Counted from the first letter of the stretch, positions 12,533 to 22,950 are shown. The stretch: DNA of 64,000 nucleotides from Streptomyces griseoviridis (GCF_005222485.1 NZ_CP029078.1:1764001-1828000); one strand, 5' to 3'. Notes: generated from the letters alone by a model not told the origin. Made by a program: numbers and translations.

Positions 12533-12834
12533 TGTTTCTCATTTCCTTTATTCGGCTTGCCAGGGTTGAGGGAGGTCGCATCCGCAGCCGGGGAGACCCG
12601 TCGGGTCCGCTCGGGACCTGTCGGGCAGCCGCTCCCCTGTTTCTGGGCACATACGTGCAGCACGCGAGTGGCCCACCGACCGGTCCCGGGGCTCCGGGTG
12701 GTGGTGGGCTGCCCGCGACACCGTTCGACGGTGCGCGACGCTCCTGGAGCCGGCCCGCGAGGGACCGGGCTCCGGCTGACTGTCCCGCTCTGACGGCACG
12801 GGACGCAGCAACTGGAGGGCAGTCTACAGGCCGC
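12533..12834. other. Intergenic region rpsD-rarA: rpsD leader
   Basis: About 300 bases between rarA and rpsD, both on the minus strand. It must hold the rpsD promoter and a leader. I see the rpsD ribosome-binding site at its left end and only short, weak inverted repeats (for example a 6-bp GTCCCG/CGGGAC pair near 12782-12810). I cannot identify a defined r-protein autoregulatory structure by eye. Confidence 0.5.
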
Positions 12835-14190
12835 TCAGGACCGCTTGCGACCGAGCCGGTTCCTGGTCCACTCGACGGCGTCCGCGTACCGCGCCTCGCC
12901 GCCGTGCCGGGTGGGGGTGTAGTAGGCGCGGTCCTTGAGGGCGTCCGGCGCGTACTGCTGCTCGGCGATGCCCTCGGGCAGGTCGTGCGGGTACACGTAC
13001 CCCTGGGCGTGGCCGAGCTTGGCGGCGCCCTTGTAGTGGCCGTCGCGCAGATGAGCGGGGACCGGTCCCGCGTGGCCCTTGCGGACGTCCTCCATGGCGG
13101 CGCCGATCGCGGTCGTCGCCGCGTTGGACTTGGGGGCGAGGGCGAGGGCGATGGTGGCGTGGCTGAGGGTGAGGGCGGCCTCGGGGAAGCCGATCATGGC
13201 GACGGCCTGGGCGGCGGCGACCGCGATCGGCAGGGCGTTGGGGTCGGCGAGGCCGATGTCCTCGCTGGCGGAGATCATCAGGCGGCGGGCGATGAAGCGG
13301 GGGTCCTCGCCCGCCTCGATCATGCGGGCCAGGTAGTGCAGGGCGGCGTCGACGTCGGAGCCGCGGATCGACTTGATGAGGGCGCTGGCGACGTCGTAGT
13401 GCTGGTCGCCGTCGCGGTCGTAGGTGACGGCCGCGCGGTCGACCGTCTCCTCCAGGGTGGTCAGCGTCAGCTCCCGCTCGCCCTTGTCGAGGGCGGCGCC
13501 CGCGGCGGCCTCCAGGGCCGTCAGGGCGCGGCGGGCGTCGCCGCCCGCGATCCGCAGCAGGTGGTCCTCGGTGTCCTCGGGGAGGGTGACGGCGCCGCCC
13601 AGGCCGCGCTCGTCGCCGACGGCCCGGCGCAGCAGGCCGCGCAGGTCGTCGTCGGTGAGGGGTTCGAGGGTGAGCAGCAGGGAGCGGGAGAGCAGCGGGG
13701 AGATCACGGAGAAGTAGGGGTTCTCGGTGGTCGCCGCGATGAGCGTCACCCAGCGGTTCTCGACGGCGGGCAGCAGGGAGTCCTGCTGGGCCTTGCTGAA
13801 GCGGTGGATCTCGTCCAGGAAGAGGACGGTCTCCTTGCCGTAGCCGCCGGTGGCGCGGCGGGCGCCGTCGATGACGGCGCGGACCTCCTTGACGCCCGCG
13901 GTGATCGCCGACAGTTCGACGAAGCGCTTGTCGGTGGCCTTGGAGACGACGTAGGCCAGGGTGGTCTTGCCGGTGCCGGGCGGGCCCCAGAGGATCACCG
14001 AGGAGGGTCCCGCGGGGCCGCCGGAGGCCTCGCCGACCAGGCGGCGCAGCGGGGAGCCGGGTTTCAGCAGATGCTGCTGGCCCATCACCTCGTCGAGGGT
14101 GCGCGGGCGCATCCGGACGGGCAGGGGGCTGCCCGCCGGGTCCTTCTCCTGGCGTTCTTCTGCGGCTGCGGTGAACAGGTCGGGCTCCAC
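12835..14190 (-). CDS. rarA: Replication-associated recombination protein A (RarA/MgsA AAA+ ATPase)
   Basis: Clamp-loader-like AAA+ ATPase that acts at stalled replication forks. The 451-residue protein has Walker A GPPGTGKT (69-76), Walker [11 protein letters not shown], sensor 1 AATTENPYF, an SRS arginine-finger region, then the C-terminal tetramerisation domain ([26 protein letters not shown], quoted in part; [16 protein letters not shown]). The length is right for the family. The start is GTG at 14190, giving the typical [13 protein letters not shown] beginning. Confidence 0.95.
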   Translation of the reverse strand: MEPDLFTAAAEERQEKDPAGSPLPVRMRPRTLDEVMGQQHLLKPGSPLRRLVGEASGGPAGPSSVILWGPPGTGKTTLAYVVSKATDKRFVELSAITAGVKEVRAVIDGARRATGGYGKETVLFLDEIHRFSKAQQDSLLPAVENRWVTLIAATTENPYFSVISPLLSRSLLLTLEPLTDDDLRGLLRRAVGDERGLGGAVTLPEDTEDHLLRIAGGDARRALTALEAAAGAALDKGERELTLTTLEETVDRAAVTYDRDGDQHYDVASALIKSIRGSDVDAALHYLARMIEAGEDPRFIARRLMISASEDIGLADPNALPIAVAAAQAVAMIGFPEAALTLSHATIALALAPKSNAATTAIGAAMEDVRKGHAGPVPAHLRDGHYKGAAKLGHAQGYVYPHDLPEGIAEQQYAPDALKDRAYYTPTRHGGEARYADAVEWTRNRLGRKRS

Positions 14191-14265
14191 GTCCTGAACC
14201 CTAGTTCACGGCACTGACAACGACCGTGGCGAGGGGGCGGGGGCCGCCCGTGGCCAGGGCCGCGG

Positions 14266-14922
14266 TCAGCTGGTCCAGAAGTCCCACCAGCGGGTCAGGA
14301 TCAGCATCCCGATGATGCCGATGTGCAGCACGGGCACGACCCAGGTGAACTCACCGAAGAAGCCCTTGAGCCAGCGCGGGGCGGGCAGGAAGGCGTTGCG
14401 CACGTTGAACGACGTCACGTACCAGAACATGACGATCGTCGCGACCCAGGCCAGCGAGCACCAGAGGCAGAGCGCGTTGATGCGGTACAGGGACTGGAAC
14501 TGCAGCCAGGTGCAGAAGGCCACGCCGAAGAGGGTGCCGGCGTTGAAGGTGAGCCAGTACCAGCGCGGGAAGCGGGCACGGGCGAGCAGGGTCACGGCGA
14601 CGCAGATGACGATGCCGTAGGCGACCAGGCCGAGCATCGGGTTGGGGAAGCCGAAGGCGGCGGCCTGCTTGGACTCCATCACGCTGCCGCAGGAGACGAC
14701 CGGGTTGAGGCTGCACCCGGGGGTGAAGGTCTTGCCGTCGACCTTGGCTTCGAGCAGCTTGAACTTGTCGATCGTGATGACCCACGCGGCGAGCAGTCCG
14801 GCCGCGCCCGTGATCAGCAGCAGCAGCGCGAAGGCGCGGCTGCCGCCCGCCGTGCGCGTACCGGCGGGAGAGCTGCCGGAGGAAGCGTCGGTGGAGACGT
14901 CGTTCACTGTGGTCTTGCTCAT
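14266..14922 (-). CDS. Vitamin K epoxide reductase family (VKOR) membrane oxidoreductase
   Basis: A 218-residue membrane protein expected to reoxidise a DsbA-like thiol oxidase using quinone. About five membrane helices are visible. The key cysteines are present: the lumenal-loop pair C70 and C78 (GCSLNPVVSC) and the active-site CLWC (C152, C155) at the start of a helix. FGFPNPMLGL is the family's quinone-site motif. The frame extends far upstream, but the ATG at 14922 gives the proper N-terminus. A DsbA-family protein is encoded at 60.4 kb, though pairing of the two is only inference. Confidence 0.93.
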   Translation of the reverse strand: MSKTTVNDVSTDASSGSSPAGTRTAGGSRAFALLLLITGAAGLLAAWVITIDKFKLLEAKVDGKTFTPGCSLNPVVSCGSVMESKQAAAFGFPNPMLGLVAYGIVICVAVTLLARARFPRWYWLTFNAGTLFGVAFCTWLQFQSLYRINALCLWCSLAWVATIVMFWYVTSFNVRNAFLPAPRWLKGFFGEFTWVVPVLHIGIIGMLILTRWWDFWTS

Positions 14923-15086
14923 CACGCCGATTCCGCCTGCTTGAGAGTTGGACCTTCTTCGGGCTGGGGCCATTGTGCCGCACGGGGAGCGCCGTGCACC
15001 GTTCGGTGGACATAAGGAGGCGCGCACGGCCATTCCCGAACGCTCGGTTCCGGACGACTCCCGTACGCGTGCCGGCACGGCGAAAC

Positions 15087-15290
15087 GGACTCGCGGTGGA
15101 CGTACGAGGTCCGCGCGCGCGGTACGGCGACGCGACCGCGGTGGACGGTGTCGGCCCCGCGCCACGCGCGTGCGAGGCGTTCGGCCTGCTCGGGCCCGGT
15201 GGAGCGGGCGGGAGCAGCACCGCGGAGACCCACCAGGGCAACCGCTCGCGGGACAACGGCGAGATCTCCGCGCCGGGCGCCGCCCCGCCG
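15087..15290 (+). pseudogene. Relic of an ABC transporter ATP-binding protein (N-terminal fragment)
   Basis: The plus-strand reading GLAVDVRGPRARYGDATAVDGV, followed by FGLLGPGGAGGSSTAETHQGN and RDNGEISAPGA, matches the N-terminal 65 residues of a drug-type ABC ATPase (usual pattern: RGLRRRYGDxTAVDGV, FGLLGPNGAGKTTTVETLEG, RDGGEVSVLG). The Walker A lysine and threonine are lost (GPGGAGGSST), Q-loop and later domains are absent, and the ATG-less frame then runs into junk and the tandem repeats. I see no intact partner permease. The whole stretch 14923-15403 has no other recognisable gene. This is identification by eye and needs a profile search. Confidence 0.6.
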
Positions 15291-15403
15291 CGCGGAGGCC
15301 GATTAGGGCGGTGCCGTACAGGGATCGCCCGGCAGGGGGAATCCAGTCCCGCCGAGTTGACGCAACGCGAAACCTGCGGCACTTCGCCGCCTCCTGGCCC
15401 CTC

Positions 15404-15770
15404 AGCCCGTCCGGCGTTCGAGGACAAGGCCGCCCAGGCCGACAGCAGGGGGCCCGGAGGCGGCAACCCCGAAAGACGCCCCTCCCCCACCCGCCCTCCC
15501 AGCCCGTCCGGCGCTTGAGGACGAGGCCGCCCAGGCCGACAGCCGGGGGGTCCGGGGGCGGCAGCCCCGAAAGACGCCCCTCCCCCACCCGCCCTCCCAA
15601 CCCGTCCCGCGTTCGAGGACAAGGCCGTCCAAGCCGACAGCCGGGGGTCCGGGGGCGGCAACCCCGAAAGACGCCCCTCCCCCACCCGCCCTCCCAGCCC
15701 GTCCGGCGCTTGAGGACGAGGCCGTCCAGGCCGACAGCGGGGGCCCGGGGGCGGCAGCCCCCGGGGACGG
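15404..15770. repeat. Four tandem copies of a ~97-bp intergenic repeat
   Basis: The unit starts AGCCCGTCCGGCG[C/T]TTGAGG and continues through ACGAGGCCGTCCAGGCCGAC, a G-rich run, and the invariant CCCGAAAGACGCCCCTCCCC. Copies begin at 15404, 15501, 15599 and 15696 (periods 97, 98, 97); the fourth decays after about 70 bases. Copies 2 and 4 share GCTTGAGGACGAG while 1 and 3 share GTTCGAGGACAAG, so the array may have grown by duplication of a two-unit block. It lies between the end of hisS and the ABC relic. Diverged copies of the same family occur at 32851-32979. Confidence 0.85.
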
Positions 15771-15800
15771 GACGGGTAGGGGCGGCGGGGGCGAACCCCC

Positions 15801-17063
15801 TCAGCCGAGCCGGGTCTCCAGCTCCGCCACCACCTCGCCCACCCCGATCGCGATCTGCTCGCCGCTCTCCATGTCCTTCAGCTGCACGACACCCTCGGCG
15901 AGATCCCGCTCACCGGCGACGACGGCGTACCGCGCTCCACTCCGGTTGGCGCTCTTCATCGCGCCCTTGAGCCCCTTGTGCCCGTACGAGAAGTCCGCCG
16001 CGACCCCGACCTTGCGCAACTCGGTGACCTTGCCGAACAGCACCCGGCGGGCCTCGTCCCCGAGCGGGATCGCGAAGACGCTGGTGGCGGCCGGGATGTC
16101 GAGGCGCACCCCCTCCGCCTCCAGCGCCAGCACCGTGCGGTCGACGCCGAGGGCCCAGCCGACGGACGGCAGCGCGGGCCCGCCGATCATCTCGGACAGA
16201 CCGTCGTACCGTCCGCCGCCGCCCACCGCGGACTGCGCGCCGAGGCCGTCGTGGACGAACTCGAAGGTGGTGCGGGTGTAGTAGTCGAGGCCGCGCACCA
16301 GCCGCGGGTCGTCCTCGAAGGCGACGCCGGCCGCCGTGATCAGCTCACGGACCTCCTCGTGGTACGCCGTGCAGGCGTCGCAGAGGTAGTCGCGCAGCAG
16401 CGGCGCGTCGGTGAGCTGCTTCTGGACGTCGGCCCGCTTGTCGTCGAGGACCCGCAGCGGGTTGATCTCGGCCCGGCGCAGGGTGTCCTCGTCGAGGTCG
16501 AGACCGCGCAGGAAGTCCTGGAGCGCGGCCCGGTAGACGGGACGGCACTCCTTGTCGCCGAGGGAGTTGAGCAGGATGCGGAAGTTCCGCAGGCCGAGCG
16601 AGCGGTACGCCTGGTCGGCGAGGATGATCAGCTCGGCGTCGAGCGCCGGGTCCTCGGCGCCGATCGCCTCGGCGCCGACCTGCGAGAAGTGCCGGTAACG
16701 GCCCTTCTGGGGGCGCTCGTAGCGGTAGTAGGAGCCCGAGTACCAGAGCTTGACGGGGAGGTTGCCCGCCTTGTGGAGGTTGGCCTCCAGGGCGGCGCGC
16801 AGCACGGAGGCGGTGCCTTCGGGGCGCAGCGCGAGCCGGTCGCCGCCCTTGGTCTCGAAGGCGTACATCTCCTTGGTGACGATGTCGGTGGACTCGCCGA
16901 CCCCGCGCGCGAACAGCTCCACGTTCTCGAAGCCGGGGGTCTCGATGTAGCCGTAGCCGGAGTTGCGCAGCGGGGCGGAGATGGCCTCCCGGACGGCCAG
17001 GAAGGTGGCGCTGTCCGGCGGGATCAGGTCGTAGGTGCCCTTGGGGGCCTGGAAGGTGCTCAC
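15801..17063 (-). CDS. hisS: Histidine--tRNA ligase
   Basis: Charges tRNA-His in the cytoplasm. It is 420 residues, class II fold: [11 protein letters not shown] at the N-terminus, motif 2 region ([20 protein letters not shown], quoted in part), the histidine-binding motif [14 protein letters not shown], motif 3 [12 protein letters not shown], and a C-terminal anticodon-binding domain. The start is GTG at 17063 (the frame is open further 5' but without family similarity). It lies 11 bases after the metallo-beta-lactamase-fold hydrolase and is probably co-transcribed with it. Confidence 0.98.
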   Translation of the reverse strand: MSTFQAPKGTYDLIPPDSATFLAVREAISAPLRNSGYGYIETPGFENVELFARGVGESTDIVTKEMYAFETKGGDRLALRPEGTASVLRAALEANLHKAGNLPVKLWYSGSYYRYERPQKGRYRHFSQVGAEAIGAEDPALDAELIILADQAYRSLGLRNFRILLNSLGDKECRPVYRAALQDFLRGLDLDEDTLRRAEINPLRVLDDKRADVQKQLTDAPLLRDYLCDACTAYHEEVRELITAAGVAFEDDPRLVRGLDYYTRTTFEFVHDGLGAQSAVGGGGRYDGLSEMIGGPALPSVGWALGVDRTVLALEAEGVRLDIPAATSVFAIPLGDEARRVLFGKVTELRKVGVAADFSYGHKGLKGAMKSANRSGARYAVVAGERDLAEGVVQLKDMESGEQIAIGVGEVVAELETRLG

Positions 17064-17074
17064 GGAAGGTCTTG

Positions 17075-17788
17075 TCACATTCCTCGTCGGGGAGCGGCGC
17101 CGTCGGGTGCGCGGCGGTCTGCCGCCACCTGCCGCAGATACGGGTTGGTGGCGCGCTCGGTGCCGATGGTCGTCTGGGGGCCGTGGCCGGACAGCACCAC
17201 GGTCGAGTCGTCGAGCGGCAGGCACACGCGGGCCAGCGAGTCGAGCAGCTCGGCCATGTCACCGCCGGGCAGGTCGGTGCGTCCTACGGAGCCGGCGAAC
17301 AGCAGGTCACCGGCGAAGAAGACCGACGGGACGTCGGTCGTCGCGGGCGTCCTGAAGGCCACCGACCCCTTGGTATGGCCGGGCGTGTGCGCGACGGAGA
17401 ACTCCAGGCCCGCGAGGGCGAGGGTGGCGCCGTCGGTCAGCTCCTTGACGTCGTCGGGCTCCCCCACGGTCAGCTCGCCCATGAGCGGCATGCCGAGGGA
17501 GCGGCCGATGCCCCGCTCCGGGTCGCTCATCATGTAGCGGTCTTCGGGGTGGATCCACGCGGGGACGCCGTGCGCGCCGCAGACCGGGACGACGGAGGCC
17601 ACGTGGTCGATGTGGCCGTGGGTGAGGACGACCGCGACGGGCTTGAGCCGATGTTTTCTGAGCGTTTCCTCGACGCCTGCGGCGGCCTGGTGGCCGGGGT
17701 CGATGATCACGCACTCCTCACCGGCGGCGGGGGCGACGAGGTAACAGTTCGTCCCCCAGGCCCCGGCGGGGAACCCGGCAATGAGCAC
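17075..17788 (-). CDS. Metallo-beta-lactamase-fold hydrolase (glyoxalase II-like)
   Basis: A 237-residue zinc hydrolase. The metal motif THGHIDH is at 56-62, a further histidine is in HTPGHTKGS, the bridging aspartate is in [14 protein letters not shown], and the last histidine is in LSGHGPQTT. This is the layout of glyoxalase II/YcbL-type proteins, which split thioesters such as S-lactoyl conjugates; the substrate is not defined by sequence. Streptomyces uses mycothiol rather than glutathione, so a mycothiol or other thioester is more likely (inference). It precedes hisS closely. Confidence 0.88.
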   Translation of the reverse strand: MLIAGFPAGAWGTNCYLVAPAAGEECVIIDPGHQAAAGVEETLRKHRLKPVAVVLTHGHIDHVASVVPVCGAHGVPAWIHPEDRYMMSDPERGIGRSLGMPLMGELTVGEPDDVKELTDGATLALAGLEFSVAHTPGHTKGSVAFRTPATTDVPSVFFAGDLLFAGSVGRTDLPGGDMAELLDSLARVCLPLDDSTVVLSGHGPQTTIGTERATNPYLRQVAADRRAPDGAAPRRGM

Positions 17789-17957
17789 GATCGTCCTTCG
17801 TTGTGTCGATCACGGGCGGCTTACGGCTGCTGTCAGAGCCTACCGGCGCTGCCGATTCCTCAGCGAACCCATATACGGTACGGGGCACACGCAGGCGGTC
17901 GGCTCACAAGACGCACGCGTCCCAGTCGACGTACGAGACGCATGAGGAGAGAACCCG

Positions 17958-18776
17958 GTGGTCACCCAGGAACAGCGGAAGCGACAGCTCGCCCGGGAGA
18001 AGTTCTTGCGGCAGCAGCAGCGACGCACCTCAGCCCGGCGCAAGGCACGTATGCGGAACTCGGTGATCGCGTCGGTGCTCGGCGTGATCCTGGTGGGCAG
18101 CGTGGCGCTCTACACGACGAACGCGTTCAAGAAGGACGACGACAAGTCGAACGCGAACGCCGAGGTGTCGCCCAGCGCTTCGCCGAGCAAGGCGCCCGAC
18201 CCGTGCGAGAAGGCGGCCAAGGGGTCCGTGAAGAAGCTGAGTTGGAAGAAGGAGCCGGCGATGTCGATCGACAAGTCGGCGGACTACTCCATGAAGCTCG
18301 CCACGACGTGCGGTGACATAGACATCGCCCTGAAGGCGTCGGCGGCCCCGCACACGGTGAACTCCTTCGACTTCCTCGCGGGCAAGGGGTACTTCGACCA
18401 CACGAAGTGCCACCGGCTGACCACCAACGGGATCTACGTGCTGCAGTGCGGTGACCCGACGGCCAGTGGCAGCGGCGGCCCCGGCTACACGATCCCGGAC
18501 GAGAACCTGAAGGACAGAAGCCTGAAGGACAACGTCTATCCGGCGGGCACGATCGCGATGGCGAACACCGGCCAGAAGCACACCGGCGGCAGCCAGTTCT
18601 TCCTCGTGTACCAGGACAGCCAGTTGCCGCCCAGCTACACGCCGTTCGGCACGGTGTCGGCTTCCGGGATGAAGGTCCTGAAGAAGATCGCGGCCGCCGG
18701 GGAGAACACCGGAGCGGGTGACGGAGCCCCGAACGCGACGGTCGTCATCGACAAGGCGACGGTCACGAAGTCCTGA
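17958..18776 (+). CDS. Membrane-anchored cyclophilin-type peptidyl-prolyl isomerase
   Basis: A 272-residue protein. The basic N-terminus (QRKRQLAREKFLRQQQRRTS, residues 5-24) is followed by one membrane helix (about 35-55), a Ser/Pro/Lys linker and an extracytoplasmic cyclophilin domain (about 100-270) with FDFLAGKGYFDHTKCHRL, TIAMANTGQKHTGGSQFF and the FGTV strand. It should help fold exported proteins. Some catalytic-site positions differ from human cyclophilin A, as is common in this actinobacterial subfamily. The start is GTG at 17958 with GAGGAGAG upstream. It is transcribed divergently from the hydrolase-hisS pair. Confidence 0.92.
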   Translation: MVTQEQRKRQLAREKFLRQQQRRTSARRKARMRNSVIASVLGVILVGSVALYTTNAFKKDDDKSNANAEVSPSASPSKAPDPCEKAAKGSVKKLSWKKEPAMSIDKSADYSMKLATTCGDIDIALKASAAPHTVNSFDFLAGKGYFDHTKCHRLTTNGIYVLQCGDPTASGSGGPGYTIPDENLKDRSLKDNVYPAGTIAMANTGQKHTGGSQFFLVYQDSQLPPSYTPFGTVSASGMKVLKKIAAAGENTGAGDGAPNATVVIDKATVTKS

Positions 18777-18921
18777 CGCACCACGACTCCGAGGTGCGAA
18801 ATTTCGGTCGCGCGGGATGCGGACAGGCAACCCGCCGGTCGCCTATGTTGGCCGTGACGAAACTGTGGACGATGCCCCGGGGCGCGGAAGCCCCGTGCAG
18901 GCATCATGTGGAGGAGGCGCT

Positions 18922-20151
18922 GTGAGCAGCGACCCGTGGGGCCGCGTCGACGAGACGGGGACCGTGTACGTGCGTACGGCCGACGGCGAGCAGGTGGTCG
19001 GTTCCTGGCAGGCCGGCTCCCCCGATGAGGCCCTGGCCTATTTCGAACGCAAGTACGAGGGTTTGGTTGTCGAGATCGGCCTCCTCGAACGGCGAGTGAA
19101 GACCACCGACCTGTCGGCGAAGGACGCGCAGACCGCCATCGGCCATCTGCGGGAGCAGATCGACGCGCACCACGCGGTCGGCGACCTCGCGGCCCTCGGC
19201 GCCCGTCTCGACAAGCTCGTCGAGACCGTCGAGTCCCGCCGTGAGGAGCGCAAGCAGCAGCGCGCGAAGCAGTCCGACGAGGCGCGGCACCGCAAGGAGG
19301 AGCTGGTCGTCGAGGCGGAGCAGCTGGCGCAGTCCGACCAGTGGCGGTCGGCGGGCGAGCGGCTGCGGGCCCTGGTGGACACCTGGAAGGGCCTGCCGCG
19401 GCTCGACCGCAAGTCCGACGACGAGCTGTGGCACCGCTTCTCGCACGCCCGGTCGGCCTTCTCCAAGCGGCGCAAGGCGCACTTCGCGTCCCTCGACGCG
19501 CAGCGCGAGGACGCCCGCAAGGCCAAGGAGCGGCTGGTCGCCGAGGCCGAGGCGCTGTCGGGCTCGACGGACTGGGGTCCGACGGCCGCGCGCTACCGCG
19601 ACCTGATGACGGAGTGGAAGGCGGCGGGCCGCGCCCAGCGCGAGCACGAGGACGACCTGTGGAACCGCTTCCGCGGCGCCCAGGACGTCTTCTTCGCCGC
19701 CCGCAGCTCGGTCTTCGCCGAGCGGGACGCCGAGCAGAGCGAGAACCTGAAGCTCAAGGAGGAGCTGGCCGGCGAGGCCGAGAAGATCCTCCCGGTCACG
19801 GAGCTGCGGGCGGCGCGGGCCGCCTTCCGCTCGGTCAACGAGCGCTGGGAGGCCATCGGCCACGTCCCGCGGGACGCGCGCCCGAAGGTCGAGGGCCGGA
19901 TGCAGGCCGTCGAGCGGGCGATCCAGGAGGCCGAGGAGGCCGAGTGGCGCCGGACCAACCCGGAGGCACGCGCGCGTGCCGAGGGTCTCACCGGTCAGCT
20001 CCAGGCCGCCGTGGACAAGCTCACCGGCCAGATCGAGCAGGCGCGCGCGCAGGGCAACACGGCGAAGGCCGACAAGCTGGCGCGTGAGCTGGAGGGCCGG
20101 CAGGCCCTGCTCGACCAGGCGCTCAAGGGCCTCCAGGAGTTCGGCGGCTGA
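18922..20151 (+). CDS. DUF349 coiled-coil protein
   Basis: A 409-residue, highly charged helical protein with repeated DUF349 units: the pattern WRSAGERLRALVDTWKGLPR, DELWHRFSHARSAFSKRRK recurs near 125-190, 205-265 and 275-330 (TEWKAAGRAQREHEDDLWNRF). A C-terminal coiled coil follows. I know no firm function; DUF349 proteins are soluble and some are linked to RNA or ribosome metabolism. The start is GTG at 18922 with GGAGGAGG 6 bases upstream, a strong ribosome-binding site. It is conserved beside relA in Streptomyces. A strong terminator follows it. Confidence 0.9.
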   Translation: MSSDPWGRVDETGTVYVRTADGEQVVGSWQAGSPDEALAYFERKYEGLVVEIGLLERRVKTTDLSAKDAQTAIGHLREQIDAHHAVGDLAALGARLDKLVETVESRREERKQQRAKQSDEARHRKEELVVEAEQLAQSDQWRSAGERLRALVDTWKGLPRLDRKSDDELWHRFSHARSAFSKRRKAHFASLDAQREDARKAKERLVAEAEALSGSTDWGPTAARYRDLMTEWKAAGRAQREHEDDLWNRFRGAQDVFFAARSSVFAERDAEQSENLKLKEELAGEAEKILPVTELRAARAAFRSVNERWEAIGHVPRDARPKVEGRMQAVERAIQEAEEAEWRRTNPEARARAEGLTGQLQAAVDKLTGQIEQARAQGNTAKADKLARELEGRQALLDQALKGLQEFGG

Positions 20152-20171
20152 CCACCGGCACACCCGACGGT

Positions 20172-20214
20172 ACGAGGAGGGGCCCCGCACACCAGGTGCG
20201 GGGCCCCTCCTCGT
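20172..20214. terminator. Bidirectional terminator between the DUF349 gene and relA
   Basis: A perfect 19-bp inverted repeat (arms 20172-20190 and 20196-20214, core GAGGAGGGGCCCCGCAC) with a 5-base loop lies between two converging genes. It has no T-run, as usual in Streptomyces, and should stop both transcripts. Confidence 0.92.
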
Positions 20215-20231
20215 CGTCCGGTCCGGCGGCG

Positions 20232-22760
20232 TCAGGTCTTGTTGCGGGCCGAGGTGACCCGGTACACGTCGTAGACGCCCTCGACGCCGCGTACGGCCTT
20301 CAGGACGTGGCCCAGGTGCTTCGGGTCGCCCATCTCGAAGGTGAAGCGGGAGGTGGCGACCCGGTCACGGGAGGTCTGCACGGCCGCCGAGAGGATGTTG
20401 ACGTGCTGGTCGGAGAGGACCCGGGTGACGTCCGAAAGGAGCCGGGAGCGGTCCAGCGCCTCGACCTGGATGGCGACCAGGAACACCGAGGACTGGGTGG
20501 GCGCCCACTCGACCTCGAGGATGCGCTCGGGCTCGCGGGAGAGCGAGTCGACGTTCACGCAGTCGCTGCGGTGGACCGAGACCCCGCTGCCCCGGGTGAC
20601 GAACCCGATGATCGGGTCGCCGGGCACCGGCGTGCAGCAGCGGGCCAGCTTAACCCACACGTCGTCGACGCCCTTGACGACGACACCGGGGTCGGCGTTC
20701 GAACGGCGCTTGCGGCTGCGGGTCGGCGGGACCGACTCGTCGATCTCCTCGGTGGCCGCCTCCTCGCCGCCGAGCGCCGAGACCAGCTTCTGCACGATGT
20801 TCTGCGCGGAGAGATGGCCCTCCCCGATCGCCGCGTAGAGCGCGGAGATGTCCGAGTAGCGCATCTCGTGCGCGAGGGTGACCAGCGAGTCTCCGGTGAG
20901 GATGCGCTGGATCGGCAGGTTCTGCTTGCGCATCGCGCGGACGATGGCGTCCTTGCCCTGCTCGATCGCCTCGTCGCGGCGCTCCTTGGAGAACCACGCA
21001 CGGATCTTGTTGCGGGCGCGCGGCGACTTGACGAAGCCCAGCCAGTCGCGGGACGGCCCGGCGCCGGCCGCCTTGGAGGTGAAGACCTCCACCAGGTCGC
21101 CGTTGTCGAGCGTCGATTCGAGCGGGACGAGACGTCCGTTGACGCGCGCTCCTATCGTGCGGTGCCCGACCTCGGTGTGCACCGCGTACGCGAAGTCGAC
21201 CGGGGTGGCGCCCGCCGGGAGCGCTATCACGTCGCCCTTCGGCGTGAAGACGAAGACCTCGTTGCGGGACAGGTCGAAGCGCAGGGACTCCAGGAACTCG
21301 CTGGGGTCCTCGGTCTCCTTCTGCCAGTCGAGGAGCTGGCGCAGCCACGCCATGTCGTTGAGGTGGTCGTCCTTGCTCTTGCCCGAGGACTTGGGGGCGT
21401 CGGTGCGTACCTTGGAGGCGCCCGCCACGGCCTCCTGCTTGTACTTCCAGTGTGCGGCGATGCCGTACTCGGCGCGGCGGTGCATGTCGAAGGTGCGGAT
21501 CTGCAGCTCGACCGGCTTGCCGTTGGGCCCGATGACCGTCGTGTGCAGCGACTGGTACATGTTGAACTTGGGCATCGCGATGTAGTCCTTGAAGCGCCCG
21601 GGAACCGGGTTCCAGCGCGCGTGGACGGTGCCCAGGGCCGCGTAGCAGTCGCGGACGGTGTCCACCAGGACGCGGATGCCCACCAGGTCGTAGATCTCCG
21701 CGAAGTCGCGGCCGCGGACGATCATCTTCTGGTAGACGCTGTAGTAGTGCTTCGGGCGGCCGGTGACGGTCGCCTTGATGCGGGCCGCGCGCAGGTCGGC
21801 CTGGACCTCGTCGGTCACTATGGCGAGGTACTCGTCGCGCTTGGGGGCGCGCTCGGCGACCAGCCGGACGATCTCGTCGTACATCTTGGGGTAGAGGATC
21901 GCGAAGGCGAGGTCCTCCAGCTCCCACTTGATGGTGTTCATGCCCAGGCGGTGGGCGAGCGGCGCGTAGATCTCCAGGGTCTCGCGCGCCTTCTTCTCCT
22001 GCTTCTCGCGCTTCAGGTACCGCATGGTGCGCATGTTGTGCAGCCGGTCGGCGAGCTTGATGACCAGGACCCGCGGGTCCTTGGCCATGGCGACGACCAT
22101 CTTGCGCACGGTCTCGGCCTGCGCGGCCTCCCCGAACTTGACCTTGTCCAGCTTGGTGACGCCGTCGACGAGCAGGGCGACCTGGTCGCCGAAGTCGCGG
22201 CGGAGCTGGTCGAGGCCGTACTCGGTGTCCTCGACGGTGTCGTGCAGCAGGCCCGCCATCAAGGTGGCCGGATCCATGCCCAGCTCGGCGAGGATGGTGG
22301 TGACAGCGAGCGGGTGCGTGATGTAGGGGTCGCCGCTCTTGCGCTTCTGGCCGCGGTGCCAGCGTTCGGCGACCTGGTAGGCGCTCTCGATCTGGCGCAG
22401 CGTGGCCGCCTCGGTCTTCGGGTCGTTGCTGCGCACTATCCGCAGCAGCGGTTCGAGGACCGGGTTGTACGGGTTGGAGCGCTGGACGCCGAGGCGGGCG
22501 AGGCGGGCCCTGACGCGGTTGGAGGAGCCGGAGCGGGAGGGCTGGCCGGTGTTCGGGCGGACCGCGGGGGCGGACTGCTCCGGCGGGACCGGCTTGGGGC
22601 GCGACTGCTCGGCTGACTTGTCGACGGGCGCGGACTGGGCGTGCTCGACCGGCCCCGCGTGGTCGTTCTTCACCGGCGGGGTGGTCGGCGCGGGCTTCGC
22701 CGCCGCGGCCGAGGCGGACTCGGGCTTGGCGGCGGTCAGGTGCTGGGCCTCGTCTGGCAA
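20232..22760 (-). CDS. relA: Bifunctional (p)ppGpp synthetase/hydrolase, TTG start
   Basis: Long RelA/SpoT homologue controlling the stringent response. The 842-residue protein has an Ala/Pro-rich N-terminus (1-95), an HD hydrolase domain with intact HDTVEDT (173-179), the synthetase domain ([17 protein letters not shown] metal/substrate motif as in bifunctional enzymes; [11 protein letters not shown]), a TGS domain ([20 protein letters not shown]), the conserved CC in [12 protein letters not shown], and a C-terminal ACT domain. The intact HD motif argues for hydrolase activity. The start is TTG at 22760 (TTG CCA GAC GAG), with GAGGAG 5-6 bases upstream; no ATG or GTG fits better. A TTG start could hold expression low. 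Confidence 0.96.
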   Translation of the reverse strand: MPDEAQHLTAAKPESASAAAAKPAPTTPPVKNDHAGPVEHAQSAPVDKSAEQSRPKPVPPEQSAPAVRPNTGQPSRSGSSNRVRARLARLGVQRSNPYNPVLEPLLRIVRSNDPKTEAATLRQIESAYQVAERWHRGQKRKSGDPYITHPLAVTTILAELGMDPATLMAGLLHDTVEDTEYGLDQLRRDFGDQVALLVDGVTKLDKVKFGEAAQAETVRKMVVAMAKDPRVLVIKLADRLHNMRTMRYLKREKQEKKARETLEIYAPLAHRLGMNTIKWELEDLAFAILYPKMYDEIVRLVAERAPKRDEYLAIVTDEVQADLRAARIKATVTGRPKHYYSVYQKMIVRGRDFAEIYDLVGIRVLVDTVRDCYAALGTVHARWNPVPGRFKDYIAMPKFNMYQSLHTTVIGPNGKPVELQIRTFDMHRRAEYGIAAHWKYKQEAVAGASKVRTDAPKSSGKSKDDHLNDMAWLRQLLDWQKETEDPSEFLESLRFDLSRNEVFVFTPKGDVIALPAGATPVDFAYAVHTEVGHRTIGARVNGRLVPLESTLDNGDLVEVFTSKAAGAGPSRDWLGFVKSPRARNKIRAWFSKERRDEAIEQGKDAIVRAMRKQNLPIQRILTGDSLVTLAHEMRYSDISALYAAIGEGHLSAQNIVQKLVSALGGEEAATEEIDESVPPTRSRKRRSNADPGVVVKGVDDVWVKLARCCTPVPGDPIIGFVTRGSGVSVHRSDCVNVDSLSREPERILEVEWAPTQSSVFLVAIQVEALDRSRLLSDVTRVLSDQHVNILSAAVQTSRDRVATSRFTFEMGDPKHLGHVLKAVRGVEGVYDVYRVTSARNKT

Positions 22761-22950
22761 GAGGACTCCTCGTGCGCGATCCGGGTCCCCGGTCAGGCTC
22801 CGGAGATCCCATGGTAGCGATCCCGCGCCCGAGGATCGCCTTCAGGCCGATCTGTGGACCGCCTGCCCGCTCGCGCGGACGGCAGGCACGGGGCTCCACG
22901 GGGGCGTCCGCCGGGTGTCACGGAGGTTGCGTCCCGGAGGCGCCCACGGT

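Noticed and set aside
12533..12834. Autoregulatory S4 leader RNA
   Set aside because: The known rpsD leader motif of Firmicutes is not recognisable and only weak hairpins are seen by eye.
15404..15770. Possible CRISPR array
   Set aside because: The units are continuous ~97-bp tandem copies with no unique spacers, and no cas gene is in the window.
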